A stretch of DNA of 64,000 bases from Streptomyces sp. I05A-00742 (GTDB lineage Bacteria > Actinomycetota > Actinomycetes > Streptomycetales > Streptomycetaceae): NCBI RefSeq assembly GCF_013055795.1, contig NZ_JABETO010000003.1:191372-255371 (forward strand). Reading direction: 5' to 3'. Numbering within the stretch: the stretch's first letter is position 1; the number at the start of each line of letters is the position of its first letter. Shown one piece after another: positions 9,455-18,340 of the stretch. The notes beneath the pieces were generated by a model that was not told the DNA's origin, did not search any database, and worked only from the letters and a program-made list of their open reading frames with translations. A program made the translations under genes and the position numbers.

Positions 9455-10813
9455 TCAGGCGCGCACGACGGCCAGGACCTCGTCGCGGATCCTGGCGACC
9501 GTCGCGGCGTCGCGGGCCTCGACGTTCAGCCGCAGCAGGGGCTCGGTGTTGGAGGCCCGGAGGTTGAACCACCAGTCCCGGGCGGTGACGGTGAGGCCGT
9601 CCAGTTCGTCGAGCTCGACGTCCTCCCGGTCCGCGTAGGCGGCCTTGACGGCGGCGGCCCGGCCCGGCTGGTCGGCGACGGTGCTGTTGATCTCGCCGGA
9701 GGCGGCGTAGCGGTCGTACTCCCGGACCAGCTCGGAGAGCGGCCCGCCCTGGCCGCCGAGGGCGGCGAGGACGTGGAGCGCGGCGAGCATGCCGGTGTCG
9801 GCGTTCCAGAAGTCGCGGAAGTAGTAGTGGGCGGAGTGCTCGCCGCCGAAGATGGCGCCGGTGCGGGCCATCTCCTGCTTGATGAAGGAGTGCCCCACCC
9901 GGGTGCGGACCGGCTTGCCGCCGTTCTCCCTGACGACCTCGGGCACCGACCAGGAGGTGATGAGGTTGTGGATGACCGTGCCGCCGGGGTGCTTGGCGAG
10001 TTCGCGGGCGGCGACCAGCGCGGTGATCGCGGACGGGGAGACGGGGTCGCCGTTCTCGTCGACGACGAAGCAGCGGTCGGCGTCGCCGTCGAAGGCGAGG
10101 CCGATGTCGGCGCCCGTCTCGCGGACCTTGGCCTGGAGGTCGACGAGGTTCTTGGGGTCGAGGGGGTTGGCCTCGTGGTTGGGGAAGGTGCCGTCGAGCT
10201 CGAAGTAGAGCGCGATCAGGTCGACCGGCAGCCCTTCCAGGACGGTGGGGACCGTGTGCCCGCCCATGCCGTTGCCGGCGTCCACCACGGTCTTCAGCGG
10301 CCGGATCGTCCGCAGGTCGACCAGGGAGCGCAGGTGGGCGGCGTAGTCGGCGAGGGTGTCGCGCCGCGTCAGGGTGCCGGTGGCGGCAACGGGCTCGGGC
10401 GCCCCGTTCTCCGACCAGTCCTCCACGAGGGCGCGGATCTCGGCGAGTCCGGTGTCCTGGCCGACGGGGGCGGCGCCGGCGCGGCACATCTTGATGCCGT
10501 TGTACTGGGCCGGGTTGTGGCTGGCCGTGAACATGGCGCCGGGCAGCCCGAGGTGTCCGCTGGCGAAGTAGAGCTGGTCGGTCGAGCAGAGCCCGATCTC
10601 GGTGACGTCGGCGCCGCGGGCCGCGGCGCCGCGTGCGAAGGCCCGTGCCAGCCCCGGGGAGGAGGGCCGCATGTCGTGCCCGACCACGATCGCGTCGGCC
10701 TCCGTCACCTTGGCGAAGGCCGCGCCGAAGAGCTCGGCGAGCGCCTCGTCCCACTGGTCGGGGACCACACCGCGCACGTCGTACGCCTTCACGAGCTGCG
10801 ACAGATCAGCCAC
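9455..10813 (-). CDS. manB: Phosphomannomutase / phosphoglucomutase
   Basis: Converts mannose-6-phosphate to mannose-1-phosphate (and probably glucose phosphates) in the cytosol. The 452-residue protein has the alpha-D-phosphohexomutase layout: the catalytic serine in TASHNP (Ser98), the metal loop FDGDADR, the sugar-binding GGEHSAHYYF and the phosphate-binding RASNTEPLLRLN near the C-terminus. It starts at a GTG with AGGAGG seven nucleotides upstream. Together with manA and the nucleotidyltransferase at 23616 it gives a complete route to NDP-mannose. Confidence 0.96.
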   Translation of the reverse strand: MADLSQLVKAYDVRGVVPDQWDEALAELFGAAFAKVTEADAIVVGHDMRPSSPGLARAFARGAAARGADVTEIGLCSTDQLYFASGHLGLPGAMFTASHNPAQYNGIKMCRAGAAPVGQDTGLAEIRALVEDWSENGAPEPVAATGTLTRRDTLADYAAHLRSLVDLRTIRPLKTVVDAGNGMGGHTVPTVLEGLPVDLIALYFELDGTFPNHEANPLDPKNLVDLQAKVRETGADIGLAFDGDADRCFVVDENGDPVSPSAITALVAARELAKHPGGTVIHNLITSWSVPEVVRENGGKPVRTRVGHSFIKQEMARTGAIFGGEHSAHYYFRDFWNADTGMLAALHVLAALGGQGGPLSELVREYDRYAASGEINSTVADQPGRAAAVKAAYADREDVELDELDGLTVTARDWWFNLRASNTEPLLRLNVEARDAATVARIRDEVLAVVRA

Positions 10814-10830
10814 GTCTCACCCTCCTGGAG

Positions 10831-10852
10831 TCCGGTACAGGTCCGGTACAGG
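10831..10852. repeat. Perfect 11-bp tandem repeat upstream of manB
   Basis: TCCGGTACAGG is repeated twice without a gap just upstream of the manB ribosome-binding site, one helical turn apart. This is where a repressor or activator could bind, but no regulator is known from the sequence. Confidence 0.45.
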
Positions 10853-10972
10853 TACCCAAACCTACCCGGACGCACCGCCGATCCGGACGGCGGACGGCCG
10901 TCGGGGACCGGAACCGGGGACGGACGGCCCCGCGAACGGCGGACGACGACGGGGCAGCCCGGCGGCGGGGCG

Positions 10973-11416
10973 TCAGGAATCGGGCGAGCGCAGCACCCTG
11001 AGGTGGCCCCGGCGGGCGACCTCCATCGGGTTGACCTCGCGGCTGCTGGGGCCCACGGGGCCCTTGACCGGCCCGGAGCCCCCCGCGGCGCGCTCCCGCG
11101 GACGGGCCGCTTCCCGGACGGCGTTGGCCAGCGCTTCGAGGTCATCGCTGCTGGGCCGGGCGGGGCCGGTGTCCACGGCGAGCCGGACGACGTCCCACCC
11201 GCGGGGGGCGGTCAGCCGCTCGGAGTGCTCGGCGCACAGGTCGTAGCAGTGGGGTTCGGCGTAGGTGGCGAGCGGGCCGAGGACCGCGGTCGAATCGGCG
11301 TAGACGTACGTCAGCGTCGCGACGGCCGGGCGGCCGCACGCGGTGCGCGAACAGCGACGTACAGGGCTCACGAGGTGGGACGGTACCGCACTCTTGAGCG
11401 GGCCGCGACGACTCAC
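10973..11416 (-). CDS. DUF3499 family protein
   Basis: A 147-residue actinobacterial protein with four conserved cysteines in two pairs: RCSRTACGRPAVATLTYVY near residues 18-36 and HCYDLCAEH further on. This looks like a structural zinc site. It has no signal peptide. The GTG at 11414-11416 (VSRRGPLKSAVPS) was chosen because GGAGGGG lies about nine nucleotides before it, while the upstream ATG at 11461 lacks a site. It is divergent from the zincin-like gene. The function of the family is not known. Confidence 0.8.
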   Translation of the reverse strand: MSRRGPLKSAVPSHLVSPVRRCSRTACGRPAVATLTYVYADSTAVLGPLATYAEPHCYDLCAEHSERLTAPRGWDVVRLAVDTGPARPSSDDLEALANAVREAARPRERAAGGSGPVKGPVGPSSREVNPMEVARRGHLRVLRSPDS

Positions 11417-11596
11417 TCCTGGCTCACCCCTCCGTGTCGTGCCGGAGCGCCCGGTGGACACCGTCCCCGAACCGCCGGGTTGACCTGCGCGGGGAAGGGA
11501 CGGGACGGGATGCGCGGCCCTGGAACTCTGTCATCACCCAGCCACCATAGTGTCATTCAGCATGCGCTCGCCGGTCCGATGGCTGGCTTTATCCGA

Positions 11597-11628
11597 TCGC
11601 AAGGATGACCGGAATGCTCATCCTGCGA
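11597..11628. promoter_or_regulatory. Hairpin in the divergent DUF3499/zincin intergenic region
   Basis: TCGCAAGGATGA (11597-11608) pairs with TCATCCTGCGA (11618-11628), with one bulged base, around a 9-nt loop. It is unusually AT-containing for this window and lies 60-90 bp before the chosen zincin start. It may be a 5' leader structure or an operator. Confidence 0.35.
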
Positions 11629-11690
11629 CATCCGATGAGATGCGCGGCTACCGCGCGTACCCGGCCGACCGGCGGATACCCTTCGAGGTG

Positions 11691-12161
11691 ATGGACAGCC
11701 CCGTACCTCCCGCAGCCGGACCGCCCGACCGGCACCCGCGCCACCGCGACCGGCACGGCCGCGGCATGCGCGGTCCGATCGCCCCGCCGCAGGTGCCGCT
11801 GTCGGTGAGCAGGGCGGAGGCGTTCGTCGACCTCGTCCATGACTCGGCGGAGCGGCTGGAGCGCCGCTGGCCGCAACTGGCCTCCGTGGACTTCGTGGTG
11901 CGGGAGGTGCCCGTGCCCGGTGAGGACGGCGAGCCGGGCGAGGCGGTGTTCCTCGACGGCGAATCGGTGCCGCTCGGCCGGTACGTCGAGGCCCGCGGCG
12001 ACGCCCCCGACCGGATCGTGATCTACCGCCGCCCGGTCGAGATCCGCACCAAGACCCGCGACGACCGGGCCCTGCTGGTGCACGAGGTCGTCGTCGAGCA
12101 GGTCGCCGAACTCCTGGGCCTGGCCCCCGAGTCGGTCGACCCGCGCTACGGGCAGGACTGA
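11691..12161 (+). CDS. Zincin-like metallopeptidase family protein (degenerate zinc motif)
   Basis: A 156-residue protein of the short 'minimal zincin' family (PF06262-like). The expected HExxH metalloprotease helix is represented by LLVHEVVVEQVAELLG: the first His and the Glu are present but the second His is Val. A catalytic zinc site would therefore need another ligand or be lost. The C-terminus VDPRYGQD is, from memory, conserved in streptomycete homologues. The start is uncertain: the ATG at 11691 (MDSPVPP) fits the family length but has only GAGG two nucleotides away; an in-frame ATG at 11640 is the alternative. It is convergent with the DUF5719 gene. Confidence 0.8.
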   Translation: MDSPVPPAAGPPDRHPRHRDRHGRGMRGPIAPPQVPLSVSRAEAFVDLVHDSAERLERRWPQLASVDFVVREVPVPGEDGEPGEAVFLDGESVPLGRYVEARGDAPDRIVIYRRPVEIRTKTRDDRALLVHEVVVEQVAELLGLAPESVDPRYGQD

Positions 12162-12177
12162 CCGCCCCGCGCCCCGG

Positions 12178-13692
12178 TCAGCGCGTGACCGTGGACAGGT
12201 CGGCCCGGACCTCTGGCACCTCCACCGTGGAACGGTCGTCCGGCACCGGCTGGACGGTGAACGCGGGCACGCCGTCCTTGGGCAGCGTCAGCGTCCGGGA
12301 GAGGTGCACCGGACCGCCGGACGTCTTCTCCACGGTCACCGCGAACACCCCCTTGCCACCGGCGGGCGCCGCCGGTTCGACGGTCAGCGTGGTCCCGCCC
12401 CGGACGGTGTAACTCTTCACCGCCTGTGTCCCGCCGCCGCTGCCGGCCGACGTCACGACCTTCACCCGCGCGTCCTTCTCCGGCGCCACCAGGGACAGCG
12501 TCGTGGCCTTCGCCCGGTTGTCCGCCGCCGTGCCGCGGGTGTCGACCGGGCCGACCGCCGGGAGGTACGCCGTCTCCTGCTTGTCCCCCTTGCCGCGCGT
12601 CACCCGCAGCCCGGCGACGACCTTCCCGCCGCCCTCGGCGGTGAGCAGCAGCGAGCCCGCCTCGCCCCGGGTGACGCCGCCCAGTTCGGTCTCGGCGGTC
12701 ATACCGCTCTTGACGTGCAGCGTCTCGTGGCCGGCCGGGGTGATCGAGCCGGTGGGCCCGGCGAAGCGCAGCTTCAGGTCGGCGTCGTCGGAGCCGGGCG
12801 CGAAGGCGACGAGGCGTACGGAGGTGGCGTCGGCCGGGATGCCCGGCAGGACGGCGGCCGCGGTGGGCTCCGAAGGCGGCAGCCAGTCGCCGCCGAGCCT
12901 GTCGTCGGACGTCTGCACGGCGGCGCCGACCCGCCCGGAACGGGCGGTCACGTGCAGGGTGAGGTTCTCGGCGCCCGAGTCGGTCAGGGTGCTCAGCAGG
13001 ACGGGCACCGACGAGCGCGGCGGGACGGTGACGCCCTCGCCGGCGGGTGCCGTGACGCGGCCGTCCTTGCCGTGCAGCTCCAGGTCGACGACGGCTGCGG
13101 TGCCGGGGTCGGGGTTGGTCAGGTGGACGTAGTCCTGGTGTCCCCTGCCCGTGCCGACGCCGGGGAACCAGAAGGACGTGTCGGGCGGCGCGCAGGTCAG
13201 CCCGTGCAGCCCGCGCCCGCTGCCCGCGGCGACGGCCGTGGTCTGCTGCACGGTCCAGCCGGGGGCGAGCGGACCGTCGGCGGCGCCGATGAGGGCCGGG
13301 GCGTCGGAGCGGTCGGTGGTGACCGTCACCGGCCTGCCGGGGGCCTTCGACGACAGGACGGGCTTGCCTTCCTGGGGCCCCGCTTTCTTCGCGTCCTTCT
13401 CGCCGGACTTCCGCACCGTCGCCGCGGGCACCAGGTCGGCCGTCCGGCGCGCCTCCGGTCCGCTGCCCGGGGTGAAGGCGGTGTACGTCGTCTCCCCCAC
13501 GTCGGAGGAGGTCGGCGCCGGGCAGATCACGGCCGAGCGCTGGACGGGCATCCGGGCGGCGGACTTCGCCGCCGGCCGGGCGCCGTCGGTACCGGATCCG
13601 TCGTTCCCGGCGGGCCCGTTGACCGCCGCGACGCCGGTGACGGCGGCGAGCGCCGCCGCGGCCGCGAACAGGGAGAGGGTCGTGCGCTTCAC
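12178..13692 (-). CDS. DUF5719 family secreted protein
   Basis: A 504-residue protein with an N-terminal signal peptide (MKRTTLSLFAAAAALAAVTG, then an Ala/Val stretch) and a long extracellular region rich in beta-strand and Gly/Thr. It has repeated DUF5719-like segments such as VHLTNPDPGTAAVVDLELHG. It starts with a GTG that overlaps the TGA stop of the preceding glycosyltransferase (GTGA, 13689-13692), so the two are translationally coupled. That coupling suggests a partner role in export or assembly of a cell-surface glycan, but the biochemical function is unknown. Confidence 0.85.
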   Translation of the reverse strand: MKRTTLSLFAAAAALAAVTGVAAVNGPAGNDGSGTDGARPAAKSAARMPVQRSAVICPAPTSSDVGETTYTAFTPGSGPEARRTADLVPAATVRKSGEKDAKKAGPQEGKPVLSSKAPGRPVTVTTDRSDAPALIGAADGPLAPGWTVQQTTAVAAGSGRGLHGLTCAPPDTSFWFPGVGTGRGHQDYVHLTNPDPGTAAVVDLELHGKDGRVTAPAGEGVTVPPRSSVPVLLSTLTDSGAENLTLHVTARSGRVGAAVQTSDDRLGGDWLPPSEPTAAAVLPGIPADATSVRLVAFAPGSDDADLKLRFAGPTGSITPAGHETLHVKSGMTAETELGGVTRGEAGSLLLTAEGGGKVVAGLRVTRGKGDKQETAYLPAVGPVDTRGTAADNRAKATTLSLVAPEKDARVKVVTSAGSGGGTQAVKSYTVRGGTTLTVEPAAPAGGKGVFAVTVEKTSGGPVHLSRTLTLPKDGVPAFTVQPVPDDRSTVEVPEVRADLSTVTR

Positions 13693-16600
13693 TGCTGGTC
13701 GCTCCCGTCACGGCGGGGCCCGTGGCCGCCGTCGTACGTCGTGTCCTGCGGCTGTTGGACGCCGTACCCGTACGGGTCGTGGACACCGCCGTAGGGGCCC
13801 ACGGCGTACGAGGTGTCCTGCCCGGCGTCCGGGTACATGCCGGGGTGGTAGCCCTGCTGCGCGTACGAGGCGTCGTATCCGCCCTGCTGGTACGGCAGTT
13901 GCTGCCCGTAGGGGTCCGTGGGGACCCCCTGGGCGTACTGCTGCTGCGGCACCGCCGCGTACGGGTCGGCCGAGGGCTGCTCGTACGGGTCGGCCGACAG
14001 CGGCACCGGCTCCGGCGCGGGCGCAGCGACGGGGGGCCGCTGCCCCTCGGCGGCGGCGCGCAGCCTGCGGGCCCGGCGGCCCTCGCCCGCGGGCGCCTCG
14101 GGTACGGACGCGGGCGCCGCGGCGGGCACCACGGCCTCGGGCAGGTCGTCGTCGACGTGGCGGCGGCGGCCCGGCAGGGCGAGGACGACGAGGACGAGGG
14201 CGAGCAGCCCCTGCGTCCACACCCAGGCGGTGTGGGCGAACGGCGTCTCGTAGGAGAGCGACAGCCGGCCGCCGGCCGCCGGGAGCGCGAAGCCCTGGGC
14301 CCAGCCGTCGACGGTGACGCGCTTGAGCGGCCGCCCGTCGAGGGTGGCCTGCCAGCCGGGCGCCGCCCGGTCGGCGAGGCGCAGCACCCGTCCGTCCTTC
14401 CCGGCCGGGATCGTGGCGCGGGCCCCTACGGGTCCGGCCGGGACGGCCACCGGGGCGGCGCCCTCGGCGACGACGCTCACGCGGGAGACCGGGCGGTCGA
14501 CCCGCCACAGCGCGGTGCGGCCCTCCTGGCTGAGCCGGGTGAGGCCGGGCGCGGCGTCCAGGGCGCCGCCCAGCCGCTCGGCGGCGCCGTCGCGGACCAG
14601 GACGAAGCCGACGGCGTAGCCGGCGAGGCGGGCGGCCTGGTCGGCGCCGGAGCCTGCGACGAGGTCGGCGACGACGGAGTCGAGCCGCTTGTCGCGGCCG
14701 GGCGCCAGGGCGTCGTCGCCCATCCGGATCCCGGAGCCGCGGACGAGCGCGTAGGCGATGTGGGCGGTGTTCCCGGTGTCCTGGGCGAGGACCAGGGTGC
14801 GGGCCCGGTCGCGGGTGGTCGCCGCCTCGGCGACGAACGCCGGGACCTGTACGGGGTCCCGCCGCTCCAGCGGGCCCCCGGCCCCGCCCGCCGCCCAGAC
14901 GACGGCGGCGAGCGGGGGTCCCGCGGCGGCCACGAGGGCGACGAGCCCGGCGACGGGCTGCCGCCAGCCGAAGCTCCGGGCGGCGACCCGCTCGCGGGCC
15001 CCCTCGGCGCCCACCGCGGCGGCGGCGATCAGCGCCAGGCCGTACACGAGGGTGGCGGACCCGGCCCACGCGGAGTGGTTGGCGAGCGCCGCGCACAGGA
15101 AGCCGGCGAGCGCCGCCGCCCAGGCGGTGCACACCGTGAACCGCCGGTCGGCGCGGAGCAGCGCGGCCAGGGCGGCGAGCAGGACACCGGCGAGGAGCAG
15201 CCCGCCGGAGGTCCCGGGGCCGCCGGGATCACCGGCGAGCAGGTGCAGGGGGGCCATCGAGGAGGAGTTCCCGCCGCCGTACTCCGTCCCGGCCTCGGTG
15301 AGGAAGCGGCCGGGGTCCGTGAACAGCCCGAGCGACCAGGGGGCGAGGACGAGGACGGGGGTGGCCGTCACGGCGAGGAGGCCGAGCCCGTGCGCGGCGA
15401 GGCCGCCGCCCCGGGCGCGCAGCGCGAGGACACCGAGGCCGAGGGCGGCGGCGAGCGGCCACACCAGCGGGGTGAAGGCGGTGGCAACGGTGAGCAGGAG
15501 GGCGTACGCCCAGACGGCCCGCCAGGTGGGGCGGCCGCCGGGCGAGCGGAATCCGCCGGCCGAGACGGCGGCCCGCGCCATCAGGGGCAGCAGGACCGCG
15601 AGGACGGCGGTGCCCAGCCGGCCCGTCGCGAGGGCGCCGGTGGCGGCGGGCAGGAACGCGTAGGCGACGCTCCCCCACGCCCGCAGCAGCCGTGAGCCGA
15701 CGAGCGGGCGGGAGGCGAAGTAGGCGGTCAGTCCGGCCAGCGGGACCGAGCAGACCAGCAGCAGGGTGAGGGCGAGGTCCGTCGAGCCGAGGAGCAGGGT
15801 CGACAGGGACGCGAGCACCGCGAGGTACGGCGGGGCGCCCGCGGTGCTGCCGGTGCCGACGGCGTGCCAGCCGTCGGCGTAGCGCGACCACAGGTCGGAC
15901 GCGCCCTCGGGCACCGGCAGCAGGGCACCGCCGGACAGCGCGCCGCCGCCGTACAGTCCCCGGCAGGCGACGGCGGAGACGAGCAGCAGGACGGCGAAGA
16001 GGACGGGCGCGGGCTTGCGGGCGATCCGCTTGAGCCGCGCGAACTGCTCGATCTCCAGGAAGTCGGCGTCGTCACCACCGGGTCCGGACTCGACGGCGCC
16101 GTGCCGGCCCGCCGAGCCGGAGGCGGCGTCCGTCCGCCCGCCGAAGGCGGTCGTCAGCTGCTCGAACGCGGCCCGCAGGGTGGCGCCGGGCGGCGGGAAG
16201 AGGGGACGCAGTTCCTTCGGGTCGGCGGCGGTGCGCGCCCGGCGACCGCGGGCGGCGCGGATCCGGCCGGGGCGCAGCAGGACGGAGCCCAGGCCGGTGA
16301 GTTCGTCGAGGGCCTGGCCGGGGACCTTGCCGACGAGGTGGCCGAGCGCGCTCAGCAGGGTGCCGAGGACGATGCGCAGCAGCGCGTACGGCAGGGCGGC
16401 GCCCCGGGTGTTGGCGAGCAGCGCGTAGACGGCCCCGGCCTTGTCGACACGGTGCGGGGAGGCCGGTCTGCGGCCCGCGCAGTCGACGGGGCGGCGCTCG
16501 CGGGAGGCCGCCTCGGCGTGCCGGAGCACGGCGTCGGGGGCGACGAGGACGCGGTGGCCCGCGGCGTGGGCGCGCCAGCAGAAGTCGACGTCGTCGCGCA

Positions 16601-17372
16601 TGAGGGGCAGGCGGGGGTCGAAGCCGCCGAGCGCCTCCCAGACGTCCCGCCGGACGAGCATGCCCGCGGAGGAGACGGAGAGGACCGACCGCACCTGGTC
16701 GTGCTGGCCCTGGTCCTGTTCGCGGCGGTCGAGGCCGGTCCAGCGGCGGCCGCCGCGGGCGACGGTGACGCCGACCTCCAGGAGCTGTCTGCGGTCGTAC
16801 CAGCTGCGGAGCTTGGGGCCGATGACGGCGGCGGGCCGGCCGGCGGTGATCTCCTGGTCGGCGACCCGGAGCAGTTCACGCAGGGCGCCGGGCTCGGGGG
16901 CGCAGTCGTCGTGCAGCAGCCACAGCCACTGGACGGGGTCGCCTTCTTGCGCGTCCGGGGACCCGTAGGGGTCGTGCGGGTCCTCCCGCCAGGTGCGGCT
17001 GACGGGGTCCCAGCCGCTGGACCCGGCGAGGTAGGGCAGGTCGTCGGCGGTGGGCGCGGGGGCCGCGCGGACCGCTTCGTCCACGGCGGTGCCGAAGCCG
17101 GCGCGGCGGGCGAGGTGCAGGACGCGGTCGGCGCCGAGCGCGTCGGCGAGCAGCCGGGCCGAGTCGTCGTCACTTCCGGTGTCGGCGGCGACGGCCCGCT
17201 GGACGGGCCGTTCCTGGCCGAGCAGCCCGGCGAGGGCGTCGGGAAGCCAGCGGGCGCCGTCGTGGGCGACGAGCACGGCGGTGACGACGTGGCGGGGGAA
17301 CGCCGGGGGGTGGGTGAGGTCGAACGCGGGGGGTGCCGGGTGGTGGGCCGGCGAATCGCTGTGCGCGGACAT
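13689..17372 (-). CDS. Large membrane glycosyltransferase (GT2 N-terminal domain)
   Basis: A 1227-residue protein. The first about 330 residues form a family-2 glycosyltransferase: TAVLVAHDGARWLPDALAGL starts the nucleotide-binding fold, LLHDDCAPEPGALR carries the DxD-type metal site, and MRDDVDFCWRAHAAGHRV the later ED motif. About 12 or more hydrophobic helices follow (about residues 430-1000), then an extracytoplasmic-type beta region and a last membrane helix. The last about 130 residues are low-complexity, rich in Asp-Pro-Tyr, Gly and Gln. It is likely to build or export a cell-wall glycan. The ATG at 17370-17372 (MSAHSDSPAHH) fits the family; a GTG at 17495 is an alternative. Confidence 0.88.
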   Translation of the reverse strand: MSAHSDSPAHHPAPPAFDLTHPPAFPRHVVTAVLVAHDGARWLPDALAGLLGQERPVQRAVAADTGSDDDSARLLADALGADRVLHLARRAGFGTAVDEAVRAAPAPTADDLPYLAGSSGWDPVSRTWREDPHDPYGSPDAQEGDPVQWLWLLHDDCAPEPGALRELLRVADQEITAGRPAAVIGPKLRSWYDRRQLLEVGVTVARGGRRWTGLDRREQDQGQHDQVRSVLSVSSAGMLVRRDVWEALGGFDPRLPLMRDDVDFCWRAHAAGHRVLVAPDAVLRHAEAASRERRPVDCAGRRPASPHRVDKAGAVYALLANTRGAALPYALLRIVLGTLLSALGHLVGKVPGQALDELTGLGSVLLRPGRIRAARGRRARTAADPKELRPLFPPPGATLRAAFEQLTTAFGGRTDAASGSAGRHGAVESGPGGDDADFLEIEQFARLKRIARKPAPVLFAVLLLVSAVACRGLYGGGALSGGALLPVPEGASDLWSRYADGWHAVGTGSTAGAPPYLAVLASLSTLLLGSTDLALTLLLVCSVPLAGLTAYFASRPLVGSRLLRAWGSVAYAFLPAATGALATGRLGTAVLAVLLPLMARAAVSAGGFRSPGGRPTWRAVWAYALLLTVATAFTPLVWPLAAALGLGVLALRARGGGLAAHGLGLLAVTATPVLVLAPWSLGLFTDPGRFLTEAGTEYGGGNSSSMAPLHLLAGDPGGPGTSGGLLLAGVLLAALAALLRADRRFTVCTAWAAALAGFLCAALANHSAWAGSATLVYGLALIAAAAVGAEGARERVAARSFGWRQPVAGLVALVAAAGPPLAAVVWAAGGAGGPLERRDPVQVPAFVAEAATTRDRARTLVLAQDTGNTAHIAYALVRGSGIRMGDDALAPGRDKRLDSVVADLVAGSGADQAARLAGYAVGFVLVRDGAAERLGGALDAAPGLTRLSQEGRTALWRVDRPVSRVSVVAEGAAPVAVPAGPVGARATIPAGKDGRVLRLADRAAPGWQATLDGRPLKRVTVDGWAQGFALPAAGGRLSLSYETPFAHTAWVWTQGLLALVLVVLALPGRRRHVDDDLPEAVVPAAAPASVPEAPAGEGRRARRLRAAAEGQRPPVAAPAPEPVPLSADPYEQPSADPYAAVPQQQYAQGVPTDPYGQQLPYQQGGYDASYAQQGYHPGMYPDAGQDTSYAVGPYGGVHDPYGYGVQQPQDTTYDGGHGPRRDGSDQQ

Positions 17373-17650
17373 CGGGGTACGGGCCCTCCGGCCGGGGGCG
17401 GTCGTACGGGAGCGGTCGGTGCTCCCGGCGCGGCCGCGGTGCTGGACTGCGGTGGACGGTGCGCCCGAGGGGGCGTCGGTCGTCTCGGACGGCACCCCAC
17501 ACTAGTGGCTGGCGACGGGGCGGTCCGCCTCCTCGGGGCGGGGGCCCCTGAAGCGGAAGGGGCGGCGACGGGCGGTGCGCGCAGGCGTTCGACGGGCGGG
17601 AGGGCGCGCGGCTCCGGGCGGCTGTCCGGCGGCCTTCGGAGCGGCTCCCC

Positions 17651-17710
17651 TACGACTTCCCGACGGCTTCGACGGCTCCCGATGACTCCCGCTGACTTCC
17701 ATTGACTTCC
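17651..17710. repeat. 10-bp periodic repeat array upstream of the large glycosyltransferase
   Basis: Six consecutive 10-bp units resemble NNTGACTTCC (the reverse complement is GGAAGTCA). Four are clear: TACGACTTCC at 17651, GATGACTCCC at 17681, GCTGACTTCC at 17691 and ATTGACTTCC at 17701. The period equals one helical turn. It lies about 280 bp before the glycosyltransferase start in a 704-bp gap (17373-18076) that otherwise shows no gene. Confidence 0.6.
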
Positions 17711-17962
17711 CGACAACGACGGACCGCGGCCGGCCGGGTGCGGGCTCCGGCGGCGCTGCCGGATCGGCCGGGCAGTGGAGAAGGGATGGAGAGAGGACGG
17801 CGGGCCGGTGCGGCACCCCGTCCGTGGAGGTCCCGGCGGGACTGCCGGCGCGACCTCGGGATGGTGCGGGTGTGGCGACTGTGACGGGCCCGGTGGGGAG
17901 GGCCCGGCTGACGCGGCTTCAGATGCCGCGCTCGGTGCGTCGCCTCGGCGCGCGGTGCTGCC

Positions 17963-18052
17963 GCGTGCGGCGCTTCGGGATGCGGTACGCCGGAATGCGG
18001 TGCGCCGGTATACGGCGCGTCGGCGTCGTACCGCCTCGGATGCGGCGCGTCG
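17963..18052. repeat. 15-bp imperfect tandem repeat downstream of whiB
   Basis: Six 15-bp units in phase, for example GGATGCGGTACGCCG (17978), GAATGCGGTGCGCCG (17993), GTATACGGCGCGTCG (18008) and GGATGCGGCGCGTCG (18038), with degenerate units at 17963 and 18023. The period is a multiple of three, so overlapping open frames show a false pentapeptide repeat. No ribosome-binding site supports a gene. The array ends 24 bp from the whiB stop. Confidence 0.75.
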
Positions 18053-18076
18053 CCGTGTCGCGCGGCTGACGCGACC

Positions 18077-18340
18077 TCAGACCGCGGCCTTCTTCAGGCG
18101 GCGGCGTTCGCGCTCGGACAAGCCGCCCCAGATGCCGAAGCGTTCGTCGTTCGCGAGTGCGTATTCGAGGCATTCGGAGCGGACTTCACAGGCGAGGCAG
18201 ACCTTCTTGGCCTCGCGGGTGGATCCGCCCTTTTCCGGGAAGAAGGACTCGGGATCGGTCTGGGCGCACAGTGCGCGCTCCTGCCAGCCGAGCTCCTCGT
18301 CCGCCTCCTCGACCAGCAGTTGCTGAAACAGCTCGGTCAT
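18077..18340 (-). CDS. whiB: WhiB family transcriptional regulator
   Basis: An 87-residue iron-sulfur regulatory protein of the Wbl family. The four cluster-binding cysteines are at residues 25, 48, 51 and 57 (C...CxxC...C), followed by the GIWGG turn (69-73) and a basic C-terminus ERERRRLKKA that contacts DNA or the sigma factor. The sequence matches my memory of developmental WhiB itself, which together with WhiA controls the start of sporulation septation in Streptomyces. The ATG start has GAGGGG six nucleotides upstream. Confidence 0.95.
   Translation of the reverse strand: MTELFQQLLVEEADEELGWQERALCAQTDPESFFPEKGGSTREAKKVCLACEVRSECLEYALANDERFGIWGGLSERERRRLKKAAV

Noticed and set aside
17919..18173. 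84-codon minus-strand frame with IPAHR/IPAYR repeats
   Set aside because: It is produced by the 15-bp tandem array and overlaps whiB out of frame.
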